Source: Meconema thalassinum (lineage: Eukaryota > Arthropoda > Insecta > Orthoptera > Tettigoniidae). Taken from it: a stretch of DNA of 64,000 nt. Positions 21,583-31,287 of the stretch are shown here, piece by piece. Location of the stretch: assembly GCA_946902985.2 (NCBI GenBank), contig OX336388.2:1218586609-1218650608 (forward strand). The letters are read 5' to 3'. The notes beneath the pieces were generated by a model. The model had not been told where the DNA came from, made no database searches, and was given only the letters and a program-made list of their open reading frames with translations. Both the position numbers and the translations under genes were made by a program. Within the stretch, counting starts at the first letter, position 1. Each line of letters starts with the position of its first letter.

Positions 21583-21929
21583 ACTTTCTTGTTTTTTATT
21601 GCCTACAAAGTTAGGCATTATAACTTGCCATTGAAAATAATAACTATCAATTTTTTTCTGAAGAAGATACATAGGGACGAATTTTGGAACGGCCTTCATT
21701 AAACGTGGGAAGGTGCAACTTTGTATTCTTTTTTGAATAAATTATTTTGTGTGCTATATTTCCTGAAGTTAAATATATTCATTTTAAAACAACTGTTCAG
21801 TCGTCCTACCTGAATGATTCAAGACATTTTTCTCCAAACATTTTTATAATATATGCAAAAAAATTAAAGGGGGACGGATATTGGGCACCTTACCTTATAT
21901 ATACACTTCTTCTTTGCATTTTCCCATTC

Positions 21930-22110
21930 AAGTGGGGTTTGCCTTCTTGCAATGATTCCTCCACTTCAATCGATCCATAGCGTCCCGAGAGCGGAGTTTA
22001 GTAAGCCGCATGTCATCTCTCACCCTATCCAGCCAGCGTGCCTGAGGTCGCCCTCGAGGTCAACGTCCCTCCACGTTCAGTTGAAGGGCAGTCTTTGCAA
22101 CTTGAATGTG
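21930..22110 (-). pseudogene. LINE C-terminal fragment (PRGRPxxRWLDRV motif)
   Basis: The minus strand reads LQLNVEGR, a stop, PRGRPQARWLDRVRDDMRLT, then DAMDRLKWRNHCRKANPT. This is the conserved C-terminal tail of RTE-like endonuclease/reverse transcriptases (RPRGRPxxRW). Only about 60 codons survive, with one in-frame stop. It lies just outside the Tigger element. Confidence 0.75.
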
Positions 22111-22134
22111 TTCTTGTATAGTGTCGTGCTGGTT

Positions 22135-22560
22135 TTGTTTGTTATTATTATTATTATTTACATGATGGTTGAAAGGGATATGAAATATATTTTCTTATGT
22201 TTAATTTATATATCATGAAAGGATATTATAATTGTGATAGTCTGTGACCACATACAGCAATAAAGACAAACTTAACAAGTTAGAACCTTTGCAAGTGTGA
22301 CAGTCTGTGACCACATACAGCAATAAAGAAAGCCCTCGCTAAATAGATATACGGTATTGCTAATGTGTCACAGATTTCTACACCAGAAATAAAGACAAAC
22401 TTAACAAGTTAGAACCTTTGCAAGAATATTAAATTAAAGATTTAGAAAAATGAATCTTGTAATGTGGAATTGAACCACAGACCTAGAAGTTTTTGACCCG
22501 TAGCCTTGAACTCGATCCTACCAACTCGTGTCAGATACACACACTTATCTGATGATTTAC
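22135..22560. repeat. Microsatellite and duplicated AATAAAGACAAACTTAACAAG blocks
   Basis: (TTA)n at 22142-22160 is followed by two to three partial copies of a ~60-bp block: CTGTGACCACATACAGCAATAAAG at 22240 and 22305, and AATAAAGACAAACTTAACAAGTTAGAACC at 22259 and 22388. No gene is seen. Confidence 0.7.
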
Positions 22561-24192
22561 AGGTGGCTTCTTAAAATTAAAATGCTAATACCTCACCAAA
22601 TAATGTCTATTAGACAGAATTTAAAAATGGGCATCATAGTTATGGTCATAGCTAACGCCTTATTCAATAAACACAATAGAAGAATATACACATGGATGAG
22701 ACCAGGAGATACAGGGTGTTACAAAATCGACCTCATTATGGTCAAGCAGAGATTTCAAAACCAGATTTTGGATTGCAAAACCTATCCCGGAACTGACATA
22801 AACTCTGACCACAATCTGGTTATTATGAAATGCATATTAAAGTTGAAGAAACTGAGGAAAAGTCAAAAGCCAAAGAGGTGGGCAATAAACAGACTGAAAG
22901 AGAAGGATGCAAATGAAAGATTCAAGAAGAGTATAAAGGAAGAACTAATGAAAAACCCTAAACAAACTTCAATTGCAGATGAATGGGCACTTTTGAAGAA
23001 TGAAATAACAAAATCCTCAGAAGAAAACATTGGTAGGAAAGAAAGAATAGGTAGAAAACCGTAGATCACTCAGAATATACTAGAATTAATGGATGAAAGG
23101 CGGAAATACAAGAATGTAAGAGATGAAAAGGGGAAATCAGAATAAAGACGTCTGAGAAATGAGATTAACAAGAAGTGCAAGGAAGCGAAAGAAGAATGAT
23201 TGAAAGAGAAATGTGCAGGTATAAAAAATTGTCCTAAATTAGGAAAAGTAGACACAGCTTATCGAATAATTAAGAATATTTTTAGGGAAAAAAAGACTAA
23301 GTGTTACAAAATTAAGGACACAGATGGAAAGTCTTTAACAGGGAAGAAAAGGTTGAGAGAAGGAAAGCTTACGTAGAGTGTTTGTATAAGGGAAAGGAGA
23401 TTGAGAATCATGTAATAGAAAGGGAAGAAGAAATTGATGAGGATGCAAAAGGAGATTTAATATTGAGATCAGAATTTGACAGAGCATCGGAAGACTTAAG
23501 CAGGAACAAAGCAGCAGGCATAGATGATATACCGATTGAGTTACTATGCTGCATAGGTGATGATGGTCTGATCAGGTTATTTCACTTGGTGTGTAGGATT
23601 TATGAGAGGTGAGGTACCCTCTGACTTCTAGAAGAATGTTATCATCCCTATACCAAAGAAAGTAGGAGCTGACAGATGTGAAGATTACCGTACAATCATG
23701 CTTCAAAGATCCTGTATAGAATAATTTACAAGAGGATGGAAAGCCAGATAGAAACGGAGTTGGGTGAAGACCAGTTTGGTTTCAGGTGAAATATAGGAAC
23801 GAGGGAAGCTGTACTAAGTCTTAGGCTGATTTTGGATGTTAGAATAAAGAAAGATAAAAGAACGTTCTTGTCATTTGTAGATTTAGAAAACGCTTTTGAT
23901 AATGTTGATTGGGCTAAATTGTTTGACATTTTGAAAACGATTGGAATAAAGTACAGGGATAGGAAGGGTGATCTACAATCTATACAGAAATCAGACAGCA
24001 GTCATTCGAGCTTATGGACATGAGAGAGAAGCGGGTATTCAGAAAGGTGTAAGGCAAGGCTGCAACTTATCACCCATACTTTTCATTCTTTACATTAAAC
24101 AAGCAATGAAGGAAACTGAAGAAAAATTTGAAGTGGGAGTAAAGATTCAAGGAGAAATAATTTCAACTCGGAGATTTGCTGATAATATAGTC
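22560..24192 (+). pseudogene. RTE-like LINE: endonuclease end and RT first half
   Basis: The frame from 22660 holds the C-terminal endonuclease blocks RIYTWMRPGDTGCYKIDLIM and GTDINSDHNLVIMK (the SDH catalytic motif). A basic linker follows. NKAAGIDDIPIELL (23500) is the RT finger motif. FLSFVDLENAFDNVDWAKLF (23870) is motif A. AGIQKGVRQGCNLSPILFIL (24030) is motif B. RRFADN (24170) opens the catalytic FADD box, where a hAT-like element interrupts it. Stops and frameshifts at about 23064, 23145, 23612 and 23960 mark it as dead. The N-terminal endonuclease is missing. Confidence 0.85.
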
Positions 24193-24380
24193 AGGGGGTC
24201 TACTGTAAGGATGAAGTAAAAGTTAGTTACTTTTTAGCTACCTTTAGATACCTTTTAGTTAATTTTAGTTACCTTTGAATTCAAGATACCTCTGTGGTCG
24301 GCAAGCAAAGGGGCTCCTCATGCGGTGAAGAAAAACAACAATGAACTGTGTTTAAAGCGGTAAATAAAATTCACTTAGGG

Positions 24381-24662
24381 TCAAACAAAAGTTTGGTGCT
24401 TTTCAGTCGGTCAACACGAATGTACCCAAATAGAGCTGGGTTATGCCCTGATCCTGAAATAAATTATATAAGATTAATAAATACACTAGGATGACCAGTT
24501 TCGATCGTCAAGCGATCATCATCAGATCCATTACACTTAGGCTATAACATCTCATGAGTTTAAGCCCAGCTCTATTTGGGTACATTCGTGTTGACCGACT
24601 GAAAAGCACCAAACTTTTGTTTACTTAGGCAACACTGAAAAATGGCTTCAAACCTCACAATG
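24381..24662. mobile_element. Hairpin element with 58-bp perfect inverted arms and hammerhead motif
   Basis: Arms at 24383-24440 and 24565-24622 are exact reverse complements over 58 bases; each contains CAGTCGGTCAACACGAATGT. The loop of about 124 bp holds a hammerhead motif (24489-24529). An 11-bp direct repeat TTCACTTAGGG at 24370-24380 and 24663-24673 flanks the unit, and about 40 bp beyond the right arm (ending CCTCACAATG) belong to it. Hammerheads and inverted terminal copies with variable-length duplications are features of Penelope-like retroelements, so this may be a non-autonomous Penelope derivative (inference). Confidence 0.8.
24489..24529 (-). ncRNA. Hammerhead ribozyme motif (type I, minimal stem III)
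   Basis: Read on the minus strand: stem I GGAT, core CTGATGA, one unpaired T, stem II GATCG/CGATC (5 perfect pairs, loop CTTGA), core GAAA, stem III with an A-U and a C-G pair around TG (within CTGGTC), cleavage expected after the GTC triplet, then stem I ATCC. The core is complete and all helices pair. The unpaired base after CTGATGA and the tiny stem III match hammerheads of Penelope-like elements and the copy at 12040-12089. Confidence 0.78.
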
Positions 24663-24779
24663 TTCACTTAGGGTGTTATACAAATTTTAAAAATAATAAA
24701 TAAATAGTAGATATTTATTATCAAAGGAGTTGTTTCAGCTAATATGTCGTCTTGTGCACAAGGCGTTTTTATAATTGCC

Positions 24780-25660
24780 AAGAGGTTGCTCTGCTCTTGA
24801 CCGTTTGGCGAGATATCCTTTGTCCCCGCGGTAGATCACGAAGAAATTCATGGGACGTTACGTGACTGTAACCGAATTCTGTCTTCGCAGTCGAGTACGG
24901 AGAAATATCGAGATGTTACACGATTGGCGCTGGTCTCACCTGTTTGTCGAGATTCCCAGAGTTTTCACGATGGAACACTGATAAATATCGCGATTTAGAT
25001 AATCGGTGCCACTTTTAGTCGTTCGACGAGATTTCCATTGTCCTTGAGGTCGGGCACGAGAAAATATAGCATTATTACGCAATCGGCGCCACTTGGTGTC
25101 CATTTGACAAGAATCTAGTTGTCCTCGTCATTGAATGCGGAGAAATATCGCGTTGTATCGCAATCACTGTCGCTCTCGGCCGTTTTACGAGATTCACATT
25201 GTCCTCGCGATATTATGCAATCCGCACCGCACCCGGCCGTTAAACGATTGTCCATCTGTCCTGACAGAATGGTGGGCATGGGCAAGGTTAAAATTCACGA
25301 GTAGTTATGGACATGTTGTATGGCCAGCGCCGTGATTCCCACTGTCCCTATGCTGTGGTTGGGAGTCCATCAGTTCAGGGCGGATCGCGAGGAGAAATTA
25401 AGTATCGTGATGCTACGTAGGCTGTCATTTCTAAGTGGGTTGATGCACTTCTCGCTCCCCGTACGCTTTTAAGTATACGGTCATGGGAAAAGTAACGAGT
25501 AGGTTTCGGAATATTTCGTGATTGGTGCCCAATCACCTTTGACGGGATTCCCGCAGTCCTCGTGGTCACGATATGGGACGGGTTTTATGATTTTACGCAA
25601 CTGACGTCGATATCCGTCCATTTGACGAGATTCCCGCAGGCAAGGCGTGTGGTCAGCCGG
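24780..25660. repeat. Degenerate tandem array, ~90-bp units
   Basis: Recurring words: CGGAGAAATATCG, AATCGGCGCCACTT, TTGACGAGATTCCC, TTGTCCTCG. At least seven diverged units follow each other. The spacing varies and the copies are old. The array lies inside the hAT-like element. A further diverged unit near 26220-26290 (GAGGTCGGGCACGGGGAAATATAG) stands apart. Confidence 0.75.
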
Positions 25661-26454
25661 CCGTCTTGAGGATGAATGTTCGAAGTAGGTATCAAATATT
25701 AAGCATTATTCTGAGAGGATTGCACGGATACAAGTGGACACGTTTTCTTTCGAATGCGAATCACGAATTATACAAGTTATACACGTTTTCGAAATAACCG
25801 GTTAGATTTTAATACATCCGATGAAACAAACGTTCGAAGGAAAAATCGACATATAACGGGATTTTGAATTAACCATACTGGATGTCGCAAATTTACGAGA
25901 CAGATTTTTAAAATAAGTTGTAGCCTACGTATTTCAAAGCTTTTTCACAATTCTTTTTCGAAACGGTAACATTTCGCAAGATTGCGACATTAAATTATTT
26001 CACGTTATTTCTCGACTTCAATTTGACATAGTCTCAACATTTAGAGGTCAATAACAGAAATGCGAGGTTTCTGATTAGTTTCAGACGTTTTCGCGAATAA
26101 ACGTCTCGCGAAAAGTCAAGTTTCCTAATAACACAGAAAATTATTTCACACAAAACTAAAAAGTCTTCTTCATGCCGAAAATATACGCTGAACGATGTAT
26201 TCCTCTCAGGGTATCCTCAGTATGCATTTCCTCGAGGTCGGGCACGGGGAAATATAGATTATGCAATCGGCGCCGCTTGCGTGAAACTCGCTCCATCGCA
26301 ATCTCTGAGCCTAGAGGCGCGAGATTAAATGATTCAATCCGCCTTCAGAAAATTTTCGTTGCCCGTCTGTAAAATTCGTTACTTTTTCGTTACTTTCGTT
26401 ACCCGTTTGTAAAATTCGTTACTATTTCGTTACTTTTGTTACCGGTAGACACCT

Positions 26455-26680
26455 GTATAGTCATCTTCGCCGACACGCCAAAGGATTTTAATGCGTTTTT
26501 GAATGGTATGGACTCCGTCTTGAGGAAAGAATTCATGAAGAAAATTAGTAAATGTAAAAAAAATATTGGAATGCAGCCGAAATAAATCAGAAACCCCTAT
26601 GGACATCAAATTGGCAGGTGAAAAGCTAAAGGAAGTAGGAGACTTCTGTTACTTAGGAAGCAAAATAACCAGTGATGAAG
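26455..26680 (+). pseudogene. RTE-like LINE RT, second half (continuation)
   Basis: This is the continuation of the RT interrupted at 24192. The frame after the duplicated ATAGTC carries a diverged thumb sequence, ending with GEKLKEVGDFCYLGSKITSD near 26640-26675. The F-x-Y-L-G-S motif follows the catalytic box in all RTE-like RTs. The SINE at 26680 truncates it. Stops are present (for example at 26584). Confidence 0.75.
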
Positions 26681-27045
26681 CGGCTTCGATCGCGTAGTTG
26701 GTAGCAAGCTGAGCTCCTATGCCCAAGGTCGCGGGTTCAAACCCGGCCGAAGGCATCGGATTTTTTAAGAGCGTTAAATATCCGTCAGTACGCCTTCCTT
26801 CGAAGGGGAAGTAAAGCCGCCGGTCCCATGTCATAGACTTATGGCATGTAAAAGAACCTTCCACTAATTGCACTTGTGTGAAGCTAAATAATAGGTCAGA
26901 TCTGATTAACGCTCTTAGGTTCCAACATTTGTCGCCATGAGCCGACTGATTTGGTTTCTAGTAACAATGTTCAGAACTAGTTGTCGTTGACGGTGGTGTT
27001 TGGTAGCAAAAGTAGAAACTACTTGAAAATTGAAAGTCAGTAGTG
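26680..27045 (+). repeat. tRNA-derived SINE (same family as 12686)
   Basis: The head GCGGCTTCGATCGCGTAGTTGG has the B box GGGTTCAAACCCGGCC, the body has CTTCCTTCGAAGGGGAAGTA, and the diverged 3' module has GGTTCCAACATTTGTCGCC. The 3' end is imprecise. From 27046 to 27540 there is unassigned sequence with a CCTAACCTAACCC stretch at 27435. Confidence 0.85.
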
Positions 27046-27540
27046 TATTTGTAACAGTTCTATATCCACCGCCACCGCTCCTCCACACAAGATGGCGGCG
27101 GTGTGATATCTCGCGAACCCATGCTCGGATTTTAACAAATGAGGTGTCGTTGAACTCGGGCTGACACCCGCTTTCCAATGGGCAACATATTTCCACCCCA
27201 AAATAAAACCTACCCCTATTAGGGGGTGAAATTGTAATTTTTTAGAAAATCTCGCTTTCCAAGTGGGACATGTGGGAGTTTGAAAGCAAATATGAAATTA
27301 AACGTTGTTCCACACTGGAGACATGTGTACGGTAGAAAGCCAATATGAATTAAAATGCTTGTTTTTTGTTTTTACGCATGCCCACTCATGGCTTTTGTAA
27401 GAGGGCGGGCTTTTTAAACATGGTGGCTGTAGTGTAACCTAACCTAACCCAACCCACGAGGAGTGATCAAAAAGGTTTTCAAGCGACGCTTGTCGATTGG
27501 CAAACCAATAATCAAAGAGAGATATGTCAGACCTTGAGAC

Positions 27541-27880
27541 GATAACCCCTTTTGATTGATCCCTGTTGATTTGCCCCTTTGGACTGCTCCCTGTTGACTA
27601 GCCCCCTCCTTTGGATGGGTCCTTTCTGAAGGGAGTCATTGTTGACGGGTCCCTGAGGACGGGTCCTTGTTGACGAGTCCCTGTGGACGGGTCCCTTTTT
27701 ACGGGTCCCTGTGGACGGGTCCCTGTTGACAGGTCCCTGTGGACGGGTCCCTGTTGACGGGTCATTGTTGATAGGTCCTTGTGGACGAGTCCTTGTTGAC
27801 GAGTCCCTGTGAACGGGTCCTTGTTGACGGGTACCTTTTGACGGGTCCCTTTGGACTGATCCCTATGGACTGGCCCATGA
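27541..27880. repeat. 14-bp minisatellite (GACGGGTCCCTGTT / GACGGGTCCCTGTG)
   Basis: About 20 imperfect units of GACGGGTCCYTGTK run from 27610 to 27860, with looser copies (TTGATTGATCCCTGT, GGACTGATCCCTATG) on both sides. Units alternate between ending in TT and TG. A short self-complementary CAAGCGACGCTTG lies just upstream at about 27480. Confidence 0.9.
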
Positions 27881-28379
27881 CTTTTTCCAAATTATGTCAA
27901 AGGACCTAACTACATTTGTGTGTAAAGCAGTGTGTTGAACTGACGTTGTTCGCCAGCCCTCACTACTGCAATGTGATAACGATATGAAAGGAACGTGACG
28001 AAATACATGTGAACACGTGTGAGATGACTTTATTACCGTCCTCCTTGTGAAAACCACATGTAAGCTAACAAGTCACATCCTGTTTTGGTTCGTATAAGTG
28101 TAAAACTTGGTAGATAGAGGACATGTCAAGGGGTAAGTGCAAAACTTGGCGGATGAATGTGTTCTAGTGCTTGGGTTAATGAACACACTCTAGTACACGG
28201 GGCACATGCAATTTGAGGACAGGTCAAGGGATCTAACTTGGTGGATGGATGTGTCATTTGTAGTTGAAAGAGAATAATGCAGGTCAACTGAGGAGATTGT
28301 ACGTGCAGTAAGCCGACTTGTTATTTCATGTGTCATATTGCTGACATGGCAGAGAGCGCACAGTTCTGTTGCTATGACT

Positions 28380-28545
28380 AACGCTGCAGTAATTTAAAAC
28401 CGCAGGTGTTCATCAAGACAATGGGTGATGATCATGCAAAGTCAGCAGTAATCTGATACCGCACAGGTGTTCCTAATGTTCATCAAGACAATAGGTGATG
28501 ATCATGCAAAGTCAGCAGTAATCTGATACCGCACAGGTGTTTCTA
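28380..28545. repeat. Tandem duplication of a ~77-bp block
   Basis: GTTCATCAAGACAATGGGTGATGATCATGCAAAGTCAGCAGTAATCTGATACCGCACAGGTGTT-type sequence occurs twice, at about 28408-28472 and 28478-28541, with a third partial start at 28388. It lies 70-230 bp upstream of the TATA candidate, so it could be an upstream regulatory repeat (inference). Otherwise 27881-28620 shows nothing recognisable. Confidence 0.8.
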
Positions 28546-28619
28546 GTGCAGTTTGGACTGGCAGGTGTACAGGAAAGGAATTGCAATGATCTGCAAAACT
28601 GCTGACACAAGCAATCTCA

Positions 28620-28754
28620 GCCTATATAAGGTAGGTGTCATATATTTCCCTACGGTCTGTCTTTATTACTTGCTACGAGTGAACAGTGCTTTATTACTGC
28701 TCAACAGTTGCAAAAAATACTTTTTGGTGGAAAATCATTAAATTATTTCGCAAG
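28620..28754 (+). promoter_or_regulatory. Candidate TATA promoter and spliced leader exon for the PolB element
   Basis: CCTATATAAGG at 28619-28629 is a good TATA box. The following ~110 bp end in a consensus donor CGCAAG/GTAAGT (exon end 28754). A second small exon is suggested by a TTGTTTACAG acceptor near 28851 and a TATTAAAG/GTAAGT donor near 28919. The final acceptor is TTAATTTCATAG at about 30124, 22 bp before the ATG at 30146. Together they give a leader of two short non-coding exons. Transcript evidence is lacking; splice calls are by consensus only. Confidence 0.5.
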
Positions 28755-28929
28755 GTAAGTACTTATTATTAATGGATTGTAGTCTTTTATTACTAATTGA
28801 TGTTGAAGTTATTGATTGGAATGTATTTATTGATTGATTGATTTGTTTACAGATAATTGGCGTACCTGTAGGTTAGCAGATTCCTGTACCTAGTTCAGCA
28901 GTTGATAAATTATTAAAGGTAAGTGCCCC

Positions 28930-29970
28930 CTCTAATAACTTTTAAACAGCTAGAGCGATATTTTCCAAAGTTCACCGCTAGATGTCAGTGATAATGGTAT
29001 ATTTGATAGTCAAAGTTGGAACTACTTGACTATGATGTGTTAAGCTAAATTTGTAGGTAGGATTTGATTAACACTCTATTAAGTTCTAACATTCGCTGCT
29101 AGGTGTTAGTGACAATAATATTTGTTAACCAATGTTGGAACTACTCAACAATTATGTGAAGCCGAATTTGTACGTTAGATATGATTAACGCTTTATCAAG
29201 TTCCAATGTTCACTACTAGGTGTCAGTGACATAGGGAATATTTAAAGACTTGACCTCAGCTCACCCAACATAACCTAATTTAACCTTGTCACGTGACATG
29301 TTGTACAAGTTTAGACCAGCTTTAAGACTGACAGTGACGTCACACATAGCTCACCTAACCTAATGTAACATATCATAAACTAACCTAACCCCATCTAACC
29401 TAACTTCATCTAACCTAACTCCATCCAACCTAAATCTTAACAGCTTTAAACACATAAGAGAGGGTATATTTAAAGACTTAACCTCAACTCACCTAACATA
29501 AACTAACTTTACCTAACTTAACCTTGTCATGTAACATGTTCTACACGTTTAGATTTGCTTTAAGGCTGGCTATGATGTCACTCTTAGCTCACCTAACTGG
29601 CGGCCACTAGTTTTTATTATTTGAAAACAAGAGATCAAGTGAAATGGGTGTTTAACGCTCTATTAAGTCTGAACGTTCACTACTAGGAGTTAATGACAAT
29701 GGTATATTTGATAGCCAAAGTTGGAACTACTTGTCAATTGTGTGTAAAGCTAAATTTGTAGGTTAGATTTGATTAACGCTCTATTAAGTTCAAATGTTCA
29801 CTGCTAGGTATCAGTGACAATGGTATTTGTTAGCCAAAGTTGGAACTACTTGACCATGGTGTGAAGCTAAATTTGTAGGTTAGATTTGATTATCGCTTTA
29901 TTAAGTTACATTGTTCACTGCTAGGTGTCAGTGACAGTGATATATGTTGGTACCGTTAGTCAAAAAGTTG
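28930..29970. repeat. Array of ~125-bp units shared with the SINE 3' module, with CCTAA-rich middle
   Basis: Units with GGTTAGATTTGATTAACGCT, CTATTAAGTTCTAACATTC, CTGCTAGGTGTCAGTGACAATGG and AAAGTTGGAACTACTTGAC occur about three times at 28930-29235 and three times at 29640-29960. The same module forms the 3' half of the SINEs at 12686, 16747 and 26680. Between the arrays (29240-29620), CCTAACCTAA-type stretches (CACCTAACCTAATGTAAC and relatives) alternate with AACTTAACCTTGTCACGTGACATG duplicated at 29270-29310 and 29515-29545. All of it sits in the inferred long leader intron. Confidence 0.8.
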
Positions 29971-30145
29971 GATCAACTTGAAATTAGACTTGGTATGAGT
30001 TCACAAACGATTAAATTAAATATCCTGCTACAACCATTGACTATAATTTATATATATAATTAAACTATTTATATTTTACTTTGTTTTATCTTTTATTAAC
30101 ATTGATAATTTCTTAATTTCATAGGTAACTTGGAAAGTAATCATC

Positions 30146-30895
30146 ATGTTCAAGTGTGGTGACTGTAAGAAACAGTTCTCAAGACCTGACAGCCTCCAAC
30201 GTCATGCAGGTAGTAAACATAATCACAAAATGTTTGTATGCAGTCATTGTGCTATAACATTTAACAGACAGGATAGTCTTACACGACATGTAAATTTAAA
30301 GCATGTCAGTACAGCACCTTTCTCATGTTTAGTTTGTGAACTTGGTTTTTCTGCTGTAAAGCGATATCAATCCCACATGATTGACGTGCATGGCGAACAA
30401 CGGGAATTAAAAACCGTAAAACCATCAACTAGCACAGAACCTTTAAACGAATGTAATGTTCAAAAGCGTAAACGTTCTAAAAATTGTAAAAATAGTTGTG
30501 CAACAAAAAGAAAGAAAAATGGTGAACCTCCAATAACACATTGTAATGTATGCAATATTGATATACCTTCTTCGTTGATTCAGGGACATTTGCGCAGTAT
30601 TCATCATAAAAATAACGCTTGCCATGAACGAAATTCTGCCAATATTCAACAAATTGGTAGTGCGTTTAAAAGTCGAATTGCTAGTTACAGACTTCATAGT
30701 GAAGAAAAAACTCAAAGTATTGAATCATTTTTAAGAAATGTTCAACCTAGTGTGTATGGCTTGGTAGAAAATGTTTTAGTAGAGCACAAATCATTCAAAA
30801 TGAATTTTGAACTCTTTGGACTATATGTAAAAACTGGGAGTGAAGGTGAAATTACGGATATCAAATCTTTTAATACAAAAAAACATAATTGTTAG
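30146..30895 (+). pseudogene. C2H2 zinc-finger N-terminus of a PolB (Polinton-like) protein
   Basis: The start ATG lies 22 bp after a splice acceptor. Three classic C2H2 fingers are at residues 2-24 (FKCGDCKKQFSR..H..H), 29-53 (FVCSHCAITFNRQDS..H..H) and 58-82 (FSCLVCELGFS..H..H). A basic Lys/Arg stretch and a fourth, atypical finger (HCNVCNIDIPSS..H..H, about 132-152) follow. The tail (NVQPSVYGLVENVLVEHKSF) is the usual lead into the protein-primed polymerase of arthropod Polinton-like or bidnavirus-like elements. The frame ends in TAG at 30893 because of a one-base change in an A-run near 30875-30882; the same message continues in another frame past the SINE at 31272. The fingers probably bind DNA. 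Confidence 0.75.
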
Positions 30896-30908
30896 TGAAT
30901 CAACTAAT

Positions 30909-31271
30909 GTATGTCTACCCCTTATTATTCCCGTTTTCCAACAGGGTCGGGGATGAGATGCGATGGAAGTCTTTGTGGCGATGATTTTTACGGCCGGATG
31001 CCCTTCCTGACGCCAACCTCACGAGAGGAGTTAATGAGAGATGAAATGAATGATGGTGAATGAAACTGGGCAAGGATGTGGGAGGAAGCGGCCGTGGCCT
31101 GTCAGAAGGTACCGTCCCAGCATTTTCCTGGTGTTGAAAATGGGAAACCACGGAAAACCATTTCAAGGACGGTCGACGGTGGGGCTCGAACCCACGCGTC
31201 TACCGAGTCAGCAGAGAGCTTGGCCCCATGACCTAATGCTGAGCTATAGCCAGCGCAGCCACTACTGTCGG
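30909..31271 (-). repeat. tRNA-derived SINE inside the PolB gene
   Basis: The tRNA-like head is on the right (minus strand): TGGCTATAGCTCAGCATTAG and the B box GGGTTCGAGCCCCACC. The body runs leftwards to about 30909. A 16-bp perfect duplication TAGTGAATCAACTAAT flanks it (30893-30908 and 31272-31287). This is a different SINE family from 12686 and 9770. Confidence 0.92.
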
Positions 31272-31287
31272 TAGTGAATCAACTAAT

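Larger units (their letters stand above)
15292..21895 (+). mobile_element. pogo/Tigger-type DNA transposon with nested LINE
   Basis: The left end AGGTTACTGGCCCAATATCC at 15292 and, inwards from the right, AGGTAAGGTGCCCAATATCC lie next to TA dinucleotides (15290-15291 and 21896-21897), the Tc1/mariner/pogo target. Short repeats of TTCGTCCCCG occur subterminally. The element has a non-coding first exon with a donor candidate (TTCAAG/GTACGT near 15520), an intron holding a ~4-kb LINE, an acceptor at 19775 directly before the ATG, and an AATAAA at about 21736. Confidence 0.85.
24193..26454. mobile_element. Large non-coding hAT-like element (GTTACT subterminal repeats)
   Basis: Ends AGGGGGTCTACTG (left) and, inwards from the right, AGGTGTCTACCGG are flanked by ATATAGTC (24185-24192) and GTATAGTC (26455-26462), an 8-bp duplication with one mismatch. 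Removing it rejoins the LINE RT. The outer 100-120 bp at each side are packed with TTAGTTACTTTTTAGCTACC-like words on the left and TTCGTTACTTTCGTTACC-like words on the right. No transposase is encoded. The interior has a hairpin element (24381-24662) and a degenerate tandem array (24780-25660). Confidence 0.75.

Noticed and set aside
27541..27880. Short regular repeats as CRISPR or coding repeats
   Set aside because: 14-bp contiguous minisatellite without spacers; frames across it have stops.
29260..29540. Telomere end (CCTAA repeats)
   Set aside because: Degenerate, interrupted and short; interstitial stretches only.
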